Part shown: positions 37,755-45,830 of the stretch, one piece after another
How the letters are laid out: every line of letters begins with the position of its first letter
Position numbering within the stretch: position 1 is the first letter of the stretch
Assembly (NCBI RefSeq): GCF_030689025.1
Contig: NZ_JAUYWA010000012.1
Location: 41,537-105,536, forward strand
Source of the DNA: Oceanobacter sp. 1_MG-2023
Lineage (GTDB): Bacteria > Pseudomonadota > Gammaproteobacteria > Pseudomonadales > Oceanobacteraceae
Length of the DNA stretch: 64,000 nt
Reading direction: 5' to 3'
Position numbers and translations under genes: made by a program
Notes under the pieces: model-generated
Database searches by the model: none
What the model was told of the DNA's origin: nothing
What the model saw: the letters and a program-made list of their open reading frames with translations, nothing else

Positions 37755-38144
37755 GGATTCCCTCTTTCGAAATAATGCGCTGAAATGCCAGTCTCAAGAA
37801 AGTGCATCCTATGTCATCCCTGTAATAACCACACTTGAATATACAGACTCCTGACACTTCAAGGTAAAGCTGAACACACCATCAGAAAAATAGACAATGC
37901 CAGTAATCCGCACAAGAAACCTGAATCAGAACACCGGGAAAATCATCGAATTACAGAAAACAAAAAAAATAACATGATCGATCTTTATATCATCGACATC
38001 AGATACTAATGCGTCATATTCAAACCGACGATTGCACCATAAAGCAGGTTAACGCTATTGATCAACCAATGAATAGTCCGCTACCTATGATGACCAGGCA
38101 TTGGTTGTGGCATTAAAAAAGATACCGGCCGATATCAGCCGGAT
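37755..38144. other. AT-rich gene-free region between the YHYH operon and pdxH
   Basis: It contains the presumed promoter of the YHYH operon at its left end and A/T-rich sequence near 37940-38010. A 5-bp GC hairpin (CCGGC/GCCGG) lies near 38125-38142. No gene is supported. Confidence 0.35.
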
Positions 38145-38173
38145 ATAAAAGCGGCAAACAGAGCCGCTTTTAT
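38145..38173 (-). terminator. Terminator after pdxH
   Basis: A perfect 11-bp stem (ATAAAAGCGGC with its complement) with a 7-base loop. The T-run is formed by the stem's own TTTTAT arm on the minus strand. It lies 19 bases after the pdxH stop. Confidence 0.85.
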
Positions 38174-38191
38174 GCAGCTCTGTTGAGGGAA

Positions 38192-38830
38192 TCAAGGGTT
38201 CAGTCGCTGGATTTTCCAGCCCCCCTGTTGCAGCACGTACTCCACCCGGTCGTGCAAACGATGCTCGCCACCTTGCCAGAATTCCATGCGTGAAGGCTGT
38301 AACCGATAACCACCCCAGTAATCTGGTAACGGAATTTCCTTGTCCTGGTATTCCACACTTAACTGGGCAAAGCGGGTTTCCAGTTCGGAGCGGCTGGCCA
38401 ACGGTTGGCTCTGTTGCGATGCCCAGGCACCCAACTGGCTTTCACGTGGACGGGAGTGGAAATAGGCTTGTGCTTCTTCCCGACTCATTGGCACGACCTC
38501 TCCCTGCACCTGCACCTGACGTTCCACCGTCATCCAGAAAAAATGCAGGCTGGCTCGTGGGTTATGGGAAAACTGGCGGCCCTTGTTACTTTCATAATTG
38601 GTGAAAAAAACAAAGCCGTCATCATCGTAAGACTTGAGCAACAGGATGCGTTGCCAGGGCTGACCTTGCGCATCCACACTGGCGACCGTCATCACCGTCG
38701 GCTCTTCCGGCACAGTGGTACGGTAGTGCTCAAACCAGGCGTGAAATTGCGTCACCGGGTGCTCAGCCACTTTGGACTCGTCGAGTCGTCCTTGCGTGTA
38801 TTCCTTGCGAATGTCACTGAGATCAACCAT
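38192..38830 (-). CDS. pdxH: Pyridoxine/pyridoxamine 5'-phosphate oxidase
   Basis: A 212-residue FMN enzyme with VMTVASVDAQGQPWQRILLL, GFVFFTNYESNKGRQFSHNP, SRPRESQLGAWASQQSQPL and the C-terminal RLHDRVEYVLQ. It makes pyridoxal 5'-phosphate. Length and all signature blocks match the family. Monocistronic. Confidence 0.97.
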   Translation of the reverse strand: MVDLSDIRKEYTQGRLDESKVAEHPVTQFHAWFEHYRTTVPEEPTVMTVASVDAQGQPWQRILLLKSYDDDGFVFFTNYESNKGRQFSHNPRASLHFFWMTVERQVQVQGEVVPMSREEAQAYFHSRPRESQLGAWASQQSQPLASRSELETRFAQLSVEYQDKEIPLPDYWGGYRLQPSRMEFWQGGEHRLHDRVEYVLQQGGWKIQRLNP

Positions 38831-39067
38831 ATTCTATTTACTCCGATAATGATTCAAACCGGCACTTTTAACGTGACCGTTACTATTTGTCAGATGTACC
38901 GTCAGTAGCAGTGTGTCACCCTGGCAACCACTCTGCATTGACGTGTCGCCATCAAAGCCAGCTCTGGACAAATCTGCTACCATTCTTGCCCGGTTTTGCC
39001 GGTCAGCTGAGAATACGTACTGACCTCTCACTTCGACTCACACCCAGCCAACCCAAAGAGCACCATC

Positions 39068-39517
39068 ATGTCAGACCAGAACTACCCGACTGCATCCCTG
39101 ATACGCCGCCTGGCAGCCCTGTCCTATGATGGCCTGGTATTGCTGGCGCTCTATATTGTGACTGGTTTTGTGCTGGTAGGTATTGCGACCGCTGCCAACG
39201 ATGGACAACCGCCCGGGGCTTTTCCTGCCTCGGTCAACCTGTCGGTAATGTTCTGCATCAGTTTCTTTTATTTCAGCTCATCCTGGCGCCGTGGTGGCCA
39301 GAGTATTGGCATGAAAGCCTGGCGCCTCAAACTGATTACTGAAGATGCCAAGCCCGTCAAGTTGTCCCACTGCATGTTACGCACAGGCATTGGGTTTTTC
39401 TCGCTGGCGGTGTTCGGACTGGGATTTTTCTGGTCACTGCTCGATACCCGCGGCCGCAGCTGGCATGACATGGCCTCGCTGACCCGTATTGTGTTTATCC
39501 CGAAAACAGGGAAATAA
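39068..39517 (+). CDS. RDD-family membrane protein
   Basis: A 149-residue protein beginning with PTASLIRRLAALSYDGLVLL (the Arg-Asp motif of RDD proteins has Arg-Arg and Tyr-Asp here), then three hydrophobic segments and GGQSIGMKAWRLKLI, the second family motif. The C-terminal DTRGRSWHDMASLTRIV is also typical. Function is unclear; some relatives are ion transporters. It converges on lptG. Confidence 0.85.
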   Translation: MSDQNYPTASLIRRLAALSYDGLVLLALYIVTGFVLVGIATAANDGQPPGAFPASVNLSVMFCISFFYFSSSWRRGGQSIGMKAWRLKLITEDAKPVKLSHCMLRTGIGFFSLAVFGLGFFWSLLDTRGRSWHDMASLTRIVFIPKTGK

Positions 39518-39536
39518 GCGGAACAACAGCACCGGT

Positions 39537-40601
39537 TTATCCGGTGCGACGCAGCAGCAGCAGCCCCACTCCCATGCAGCCGGCGATTGGCACCACACTG
39601 GCCCACACAGGTTCAAACCCGAACACAATACTGGCAGGTGCCAATAATTCTTCCGCGTATTTGTACATCAACCCAACCAGAATGCCGGAAAAAATCCGAT
39701 AACCGGGTGTGACCGCTCGCAGCGGCCCGAAGATAAAGGAAATCCCCAGTACCACCAGTGCCAGAGTCCCCAGCGGCTGAGTGACCTTGCGCCAGAATGA
39801 CAACAGATAGTTATCAGCATTCAGGCCCTGCTTTTCCAGATAACGGGTATAACTGAACAGATTGGATATCGACATATCCCGAGGCTCGATCATTACCACA
39901 CTGAGGCTTTGTGGCGTCAGCTCAGTTTGCCAGTCCATGCTGTCCAGTTGTAATTGACGGGTTTCGGTAGCGCTGATGGTCATATCGACCACGGTTTGCA
40001 TTTGCCAGCTGGAACGTTGATAAATCGCCCGCTCGGCGGAACGGATACGCTGCAGGTTACTGTCATCGTCAAAATCAAACAGAGTGATGCCATGTAACAC
40101 GCCATTGGGTTCAACCGCCGTAAAGCGCATAAAAGTATTGCCTTCCCGGTGCCAATAGCCCTTGCCCTTGTTTGAGAGCAAATCGCCCTTTCCTTGCGCC
40201 ACCGCCTTTTGTGATTGCGCAATCCGCTCCAGCACCGGAATCGCATATTCAGCCAGCGCCATATTCAGCACCATCAGCAACATCATCGGCTTGATGACCG
40301 CCAGGGCAATACGCCCCACAGATACACCGGCTGCCCGCATCACCGTCAGCTCACTGTTGGCCGCCATGCCACCAAGACCAGCGAGGCAACCAATCAGACA
40401 GGCCATCGGCATATATTCATACAGGCGCCGCGGCAAGCGAATACCCATAAATTGCAGTGCATCGGCAAACTGGTATTCACCTTTCAGCTGATCCAGTTCA
40501 TCCACCAGCGTAAAAATAGCGTCCAGACCCACAATGACCAGAGCCACAATCAGGGTTGCCATCAGCACATTGTGGGCAACATAACGATCGATACGATTCA
40601 T
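39537..40601 (-). CDS. lptG: LptG, LPS-export permease subunit
   Basis: A 354-residue inner-membrane protein. Helices lie at 12-35, 60-85 and 100-120, followed by a periplasmic beta-jellyroll and three C-terminal helices. It opens MNRIDRYVAHNVLMATL and has LPRRLYEYMPMACLIGCLAG, as in LptG. With LptF and LptB it extracts LPS from the inner membrane. The ATG at 40601 overlaps the lptF stop by four bases and has GTGAGG upstream. Confidence 0.94.
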   Translation of the reverse strand: MNRIDRYVAHNVLMATLIVALVIVGLDAIFTLVDELDQLKGEYQFADALQFMGIRLPRRLYEYMPMACLIGCLAGLGGMAANSELTVMRAAGVSVGRIALAVIKPMMLLMVLNMALAEYAIPVLERIAQSQKAVAQGKGDLLSNKGKGYWHREGNTFMRFTAVEPNGVLHGITLFDFDDDSNLQRIRSAERAIYQRSSWQMQTVVDMTISATETRQLQLDSMDWQTELTPQSLSVVMIEPRDMSISNLFSYTRYLEKQGLNADNYLLSFWRKVTQPLGTLALVVLGISFIFGPLRAVTPGYRIFSGILVGLMYKYAEELLAPASIVFGFEPVWASVVPIAGCMGVGLLLLRRTG

Positions 40602-41668
40602 AATGACCTCACCCGCCAGCGGCGCATCCATTCAGGCACCAGCAGTAACCCCAGAGCGATCATCAGATACACCAGATGCAAACTCCACAACCCGATGTTT
40701 GGGTTCAGCTGGCCTTTTTCCAGCATGCCCTTCATGGCAATCAACAAGGAGATGTACACCATAAACAGCACAATGGCCGGAAACAGCCGGGCAAACCGGC
40801 CCTGACGAGGATTCACCCGCGACAAAGGCACCGCCAGCAAGGTCATGATAGGCACCATCAGAACCATCGAGATACGCCACTGCAGCTGGGCCTGGTGTTT
40901 GGGGTCGTCGGAACCAAACAGTGCCAGGGTTGGCACCGCTTCTTTACGTAACTGGCGCCGTTCTTCCAGCTCTTCCGCAATCTTGACGCCATACAGTTCA
41001 AAATCCAGCGCCTCGAACGCCAGGCTGCCTGGTGTCCAGTCGTAACGTTTGCCATCGTGTAATTCCAGATAACGGGAGCCGGTTTCGTCACTGACATACT
41101 GGGTACCTTTTTGTGCCAGCAGCAGGCTGTTGCCATCGGTAATAAATACCCGGTTCATCTCGGTTTTATCATCCGACAACGACTCCGCATACGTCACCCG
41201 ACTGCCACCTTTCATACTCTGGAAACGACCAGGGGCCAGTAACTCAAACTCCGTCAGCTGCGCCTGTTTTTCATACAGGCTTTCCATCTTTTCAGCACCG
41301 CTTGGGCTGAGATACAGGCTGAAACTGCCCACCACCAGCATCAAGACAAACGCCGGTGCCGCGGTGTACGCCAATAACCGGTTGCTTGAAAAGCCGGTTG
41401 CCGTTAGCACCGTCATTTCGCTTTCAGCGTACAGACGACCGTAAGTCAGTAAAATTGAGATAAACAGTGCCAGCGGTAAAATCATTTCGAGAAACGATGG
41501 CAGGCGTAATAGCAGTGTGAAAAACACAATATCCAGCGAGACTTCACCGGCTGCAGCGGCCGCCAGCTGACGAATCAGCCGACCACTCATCAGAATCATC
41601 AATAACACGATGGTCACTGCAAACAACGAACCAGCCAGTTCCCTGGCCAGATAACGAAATATGATCAA
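40598..41668 (-). CDS. lptF: LptF, LPS-export permease subunit
   Basis: A 356-residue membrane protein with IIFRYLARELAGSLFAVTIV at the N-terminus and RLPSFLEMILPLALFISILL, then a periplasmic domain and C-terminal helices including RISMVLMVPIMTLLAVPLSR. I prefer a TTG start at 41668 because it begins the conserved (M)IIFRYL block and has AAGG nearby; in-frame starts further upstream would add non-conserved residues. It forms an operon with lptG and is divergent from pepA, a common gammaproteobacterial layout. Confidence 0.9.
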   Translation of the reverse strand: MIIFRYLARELAGSLFAVTIVLLMILMSGRLIRQLAAAAAGEVSLDIVFFTLLLRLPSFLEMILPLALFISILLTYGRLYAESEMTVLTATGFSSNRLLAYTAAPAFVLMLVVGSFSLYLSPSGAEKMESLYEKQAQLTEFELLAPGRFQSMKGGSRVTYAESLSDDKTEMNRVFITDGNSLLLAQKGTQYVSDETGSRYLELHDGKRYDWTPGSLAFEALDFELYGVKIAEELEERRQLRKEAVPTLALFGSDDPKHQAQLQWRISMVLMVPIMTLLAVPLSRVNPRQGRFARLFPAIVLFMVYISLLIAMKGMLEKGQLNPNIGLWSLHLVYLMIALGLLLVPEWMRRWRVRSL

Positions 41669-41879
41669 AAGACTAGACCTTGATTGAACCGCGGCAAAGC
41701 CGCGCACCATACCCAGAGACAGGGTGCTCTGCAACGACAGCAAAATGTATTGTTATCCGCGCCGCACTTGTATTTCAGGAATATGACGTCACATTATAGA
41801 GTGACTAACCATTCAGAACGACACGCTGCGAATCAACCCGGCCATCGTTCGCCACTCAATGTTTCCGCCAGGAGCTGAC

Positions 41880-43343
41880 ATGATTTATCAGGTATCCCAA
41901 CAAACTGCCACCGAGACCCAGGCGAGCTGTATTGTGGTCACTCTCGACCAGTCAGGCAAGCTGTCTGACACAGCCTTGCAACTTGACGAAGCCAGCCAGG
42001 GCTTTATCAGCCAGCGTTTTGAACAGGGCGATATCTCCGGCAAACTGGCAGAAACACTGCTGCTACCTGCAGTTTCCGGCATTACGGCCAGCCGCGTATT
42101 ATTGGTTGGTACTGGTAAAGAAACACTGAAACCCGCCAGTGCCCAAAAAGTTCTGGCAGCCATTGCCAATACCACGAACCGCATCGGCGGCGATATTGCT
42201 CTGGCACTGACGTCACTGACAACCGACGTACTGACCGAAGCCTGGCTGGCGGAACAGACCGCAATCGCCTATGCCGCCGCGCAATACCGTTTCACCGCCA
42301 CCAAAAGCAGCAGCGACGCCGAAGCAAAATCACCCGACACCCTGATTTGGCTTGGTGACGATGTTTCAGCAGCCTTCAGTAAAGGGGCAGCCATTGGCAC
42401 GGGGATCAGCTTTGCCAAAGAACTGGCCAATATGCCACCGAATATCTGCACACCAACCTGGCTGGCTGAAAATGCCGTCACCCTGACCCAGGACCAGGCG
42501 CTCGAAACCACCATTCTGGATGAAGACCAACTGGCAGAAATGGGCGCCGGTGCATTTGTCTCGGTATCCAAAGGCTCCACCGAGCCGGGCAAAATCATCG
42601 TTATGCAATACCGGGGGGCCGACGACCCAACCGCAGCACCGCACATGATTCTGGGCAAGGGCATTACCTTTGATACCGGTGGCATCAGCCTGAAACCCGG
42701 CCAGAAAATGGACGAGATGAAATACGATATGTGCGGCGCAGCCTCTGTGCTTGGCACCATGAAAGCCATTCTGACCCTCAAACCCAAGGTCAACGTACTG
42801 GCTATCGTGACCAGCGCAGAAAACATGCCTGCCGGTAACGCCAGCAAGCCCGGCGATGTCGTCACCAGCCTGTCCGGTAAAACCATCGAAATTCTCAACA
42901 CCGACGCCGAAGGACGGCTGGTGCTGTGTGATGCCCTGACCTACGGTATCGACAATTATCAGCCCGCTTCCATCGTTGATATCGCCACCCTCACCGGTGC
43001 TTGTATGGCCGCTCTGGGCGAGGTCAACTCCGGCCTGTTCACCACAGATGAAGCCATGGCCGAGCAGCTGCAAGCCGCGGCACAGTACAGCAACGACAAG
43101 GTCTGGCGTTTGCCGCTGGAAGAAGAATATCAGGATCTGATCGACTCCAACTTTGCCGACATCGCCAACATTGGTGGCCCGCTCGCTGGCGCAACCACCG
43201 CCGCCTGTTTCCTGTCACGCTTTACGGAAGGCACCCCTTGGGCGCATCTGGATATTGCTGGCACCGCCTGGGTTGGTGGTAAAGCCAAGGGCGCTACCGG
43301 TCGCCCGGTCAGCCTGCTGGTAAACTACTTGCTGAATAAATAA
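41880..43343 (+). CDS. pepA: PepA, leucyl aminopeptidase
   Basis: A 487-residue M17 peptidase. The C-terminal catalytic domain has KGITFDTGGISLKPGQKMDE, MKYDMCGAASV, and the signature NTDAEGRLVL, which supplies metal and active-site ligands. In enterobacteria PepA also acts as a DNA-binding protein; nothing here shows that role. The ATG at 41880 follows CAGGAG. Divergent from lptF. Confidence 0.97.
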   Translation: MIYQVSQQTATETQASCIVVTLDQSGKLSDTALQLDEASQGFISQRFEQGDISGKLAETLLLPAVSGITASRVLLVGTGKETLKPASAQKVLAAIANTTNRIGGDIALALTSLTTDVLTEAWLAEQTAIAYAAAQYRFTATKSSSDAEAKSPDTLIWLGDDVSAAFSKGAAIGTGISFAKELANMPPNICTPTWLAENAVTLTQDQALETTILDEDQLAEMGAGAFVSVSKGSTEPGKIIVMQYRGADDPTAAPHMILGKGITFDTGGISLKPGQKMDEMKYDMCGAASVLGTMKAILTLKPKVNVLAIVTSAENMPAGNASKPGDVVTSLSGKTIEILNTDAEGRLVLCDALTYGIDNYQPASIVDIATLTGACMAALGEVNSGLFTTDEAMAEQLQAAAQYSNDKVWRLPLEEEYQDLIDSNFADIANIGGPLAGATTAACFLSRFTEGTPWAHLDIAGTAWVGGKAKGATGRPVSLLVNYLLNK

Positions 43344-43437
43344 ATATTCAGTTCCGGGAGTGCACCTCACGGTGGGCACTCCCGGCCTGCTCAAATACCG
43401 GCCTGCCCAGCCCCCCCCCGATATATCGCCAGCAAAA

Positions 43438-44328
43438 CTATTCTGCATGTCCCGACACCGGACTATTATCCAGCACAAAATCCACAAAGGCCTGATTGGC
43501 TTTTGACAGATAACCATCCTTACGCCAGGCCAGACACAGATCGAGCACAATGGGCGGATCAAACGACAGCGTCACCAACTCCGGATCATCTTCCGTGGCC
43601 ATCCGTAACAACGTCGAAATACCAAACCCCTGTTTGACGATAGAGCGAATCAGCGGCAACAGGTTGGTTTCAAAATTAATCCGCGGCTGAATAGCCGACT
43701 CTTCGGCCAGGCGGTCAATCACCTTGCGGTGAAAGTAACCTTTACGAAACAGCACCAGATCTTCCTGCAGGAATTCCGCCGGAGTGATTGCGGTGCGACT
43801 GGCAAACGGATGATCCTTGGCCACCACAACGCGCATTTCTTCATGCATCAAGGTACGGGCTTCGATGCTGTCGGGGATTTCTTCCGCTTCGATCACCGCC
43901 AGATCCAGCTCCCCTTTTTCCAGCATTTGCTGCAACTGCCAGGCACCACCTTCGTAAACAGAAAATGTCAGGTTCGGATAACGATGCCGGAACGCCATGA
44001 TAATCGGAGGAAAATGATAAGAACCCAGCATGCTCGGCGTACCTAACTGTACCGCTCCCTGTTCCAGTCCTCGCAGTTCTGCCATTTCCAGGTCGGCATC
44101 AGACATCATCTGTACGATACGCTGGGCCTGGGCGAACAAACACTCACCTTCATCGGTTAACGATATCTGGCGCTCGTGGCGGTGAAACAGGGTCAGCTGT
44201 AATTGCTGCTCCAGACGCTTGATTGCCATACTGACAGCAGGTTGAGCCACCTGCAGCCGGTCCGCAGCCCGGGTGAAGCTCTGCTGCCGTGCCACTTCAT
44301 AAAAATAACTCAGCGCCTTATAGTCCAT
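43438..44328 (-). CDS. LysR-family transcriptional regulator
   Basis: A 296-residue regulator. The N-terminal helix-turn-helix is ALSYFYEVARQQSFTRAADR, then LQVAQPAVSMAIKRLEQQL, followed by a LysR substrate domain (GAVQLGTPSMLGSYHFPPII, VVAKDHPFASRTAITPAEFL). It is divergent from an MFS transporter gene 184 bases away, which it probably controls, as in the ynfL-ynfM pair of E. coli. The inducer is unknown. Confidence 0.9.
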   Translation of the reverse strand: MDYKALSYFYEVARQQSFTRAADRLQVAQPAVSMAIKRLEQQLQLTLFHRHERQISLTDEGECLFAQAQRIVQMMSDADLEMAELRGLEQGAVQLGTPSMLGSYHFPPIIMAFRHRYPNLTFSVYEGGAWQLQQMLEKGELDLAVIEAEEIPDSIEARTLMHEEMRVVVAKDHPFASRTAITPAEFLQEDLVLFRKGYFHRKVIDRLAEESAIQPRINFETNLLPLIRSIVKQGFGISTLLRMATEDDPELVTLSFDPPIVLDLCLAWRKDGYLSKANQAFVDFVLDNSPVSGHAE

Positions 44329-44417
44329 GAACCCTTCTCCTTTCTGCTTCTACTCTGTTTCAAAGTCATCATTTTTCCGTTGTTATAAATCGTCACCGGC
44401 TCAACTCATAACAATTT

Positions 44418-44436
44418 TTGATTTAATTCATATCAA
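44418..44436. promoter_or_regulatory. Candidate LysR binding dyad between the regulator and the MFS gene
   Basis: TTGAT, nine bases, ATCAA: an inverted repeat with the T-N-A character of LysR boxes, in the AT-rich middle of the divergent intergenic region. The assignment rests on position and symmetry only. Confidence 0.45.
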
Positions 44437-44512
44437 ACATATATTTTTATGATGCGATACAACCTTTTATAGTGGTTTTGCTGTTCTGCTTCTTCTTATA
44501 GCGAGACCCCTC

Positions 44513-45757
44513 ATGATCAAAAATGGTACCGCCGCCTGGTGGCGAATCACCATCGCCTTGTGCCTTGGCTCCTTTATGGTGTTTTCCAACCTGTATGTGA
44601 CCCAGCCATTGCTGCCAATGCTGGCGACAGAATTTGCCGTTACACCGCTGCAAGCGAGTTACACCCTGACGCTGTCGACGCTGACACTGGGATTGTCGTT
44701 ATTGATCTATGGGCCACTATCCGATGTGATCGGCCGCAAAGGGCTGATTATTGGCAGTATGTGCGGTGTCGCCGCCACCACACTGGTGATCAGCCAGGTC
44801 ACGACCTTTGAGCAGTTACTCTGGTTACGTGGCTTGCAAGGGCTGTTTCTGGGCGGTTTGCCAGCCATTGCCGTGGCCTACATGGCCGATGAATTTGAGG
44901 CCGATGCCTTGATGTCTGCCATTGGCTTATATATCGCGGCCAACTCGTTGGGGGGCATTGGTGGTCGCCTGATGGGTGGTTTTGCCGGTGAACACCTGGG
45001 CTGGGGTAACGCCTTTCTGCTCGTGGGCCTGGTTGGCTTGTGTACCTGGATGCTGGTTGCCTGGTTATTACCTCCACCGCGCCGGTTTACCCCCCGGCCG
45101 TTCAACTTGCCATCCATGGGACGGGATATCGTGTCGCATTTGCGTAATCCGCTGCTGCTGCCCGCCTTTCTGTTTGGAGGCCTGAACTTCTTTGTTTTTA
45201 TCAACCAGTACAGTTTTATTACCTTTGTGCTGGAAGACGATCCCTACCAGCTGTCACCGCAGTTTCTGGGTATGTTGTTCCTGACTTACCTGAGTGGTAC
45301 CTGGGGTTCGATGCTGTCTGGCAAGTTCAGCCGCCGCTATGGCCAGCCTAACTGCATGATGGTCGGCAGTGGCCTGCTGATGGTCGGCAGCCTGATTACC
45401 CTGTATCCATCGCTGCCGACGATTATTTTCGGGTTTCTGGTGAATGCCTTTGGTTTCTTCTTTGCCCATTCCAGCGCCAGCGCCTGGGTTGGTCGTACCG
45501 TCAAACACGCCAAGGCCAGCGCCAGCTCGCTGTATCTGGTGTGTTATTACCTCGGTGCCAGCACCGGCGGGGTGTACCTCAACCAGTTCTGGCAGTGGCA
45601 ATACTGGTTGGGTGTTGTCCTTGGCTCTTGGTTGATTCTGGCTGTCACTCTGTCACTGGCTGCTCGCCTGAAGTACTTGCACAACCAGCAACAAGCCCGT
45701 CAGCCAGCGGTCAGTCCGGGGACTCCGCTGCAGCCCGATGGCCAGTCCGTGTCATAA
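44513..45757 (+). CDS. MFS transporter (YnfM-like)
   Basis: A 414-residue protein with twelve predicted helices. Between helices 2 and 3 it has GPLSDVIGRKGLIIGSM, the MFS signature. It also has YVTQPLLPMLATEFAVTPLQ and SYTLT near the N-terminus, a pattern of the YnfM/YgaY group. An exporter or sugar/arabinose-type efflux function is likely, but the substrate is unknown. Probably regulated by the divergent LysR gene. Confidence 0.87.
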   Translation: MIKNGTAAWWRITIALCLGSFMVFSNLYVTQPLLPMLATEFAVTPLQASYTLTLSTLTLGLSLLIYGPLSDVIGRKGLIIGSMCGVAATTLVISQVTTFEQLLWLRGLQGLFLGGLPAIAVAYMADEFEADALMSAIGLYIAANSLGGIGGRLMGGFAGEHLGWGNAFLLVGLVGLCTWMLVAWLLPPPRRFTPRPFNLPSMGRDIVSHLRNPLLLPAFLFGGLNFFVFINQYSFITFVLEDDPYQLSPQFLGMLFLTYLSGTWGSMLSGKFSRRYGQPNCMMVGSGLLMVGSLITLYPSLPTIIFGFLVNAFGFFFAHSSASAWVGRTVKHAKASASSLYLVCYYLGASTGGVYLNQFWQWQYWLGVVLGSWLILAVTLSLAARLKYLHNQQQARQPAVSPGTPLQPDGQSVS

Positions 45758-45830
45758 GTCATTCGCTGACTCTGACAACAAGATTCGATATGATCAGAAT
45801 TACTCTCCTATCGAATCCCACAGAGCGCCT

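Noticed and set aside
42269..43073. Long antisense frames across pepA
   Set aside because: They mirror a strongly conserved gene on the other strand and encode no recognisable domain.
43354..43385. A 10-bp inverted repeat after pepA as a terminator
   Set aside because: The stem is good but no T-run follows on either strand, so it is left as a possible stabilising hairpin only.
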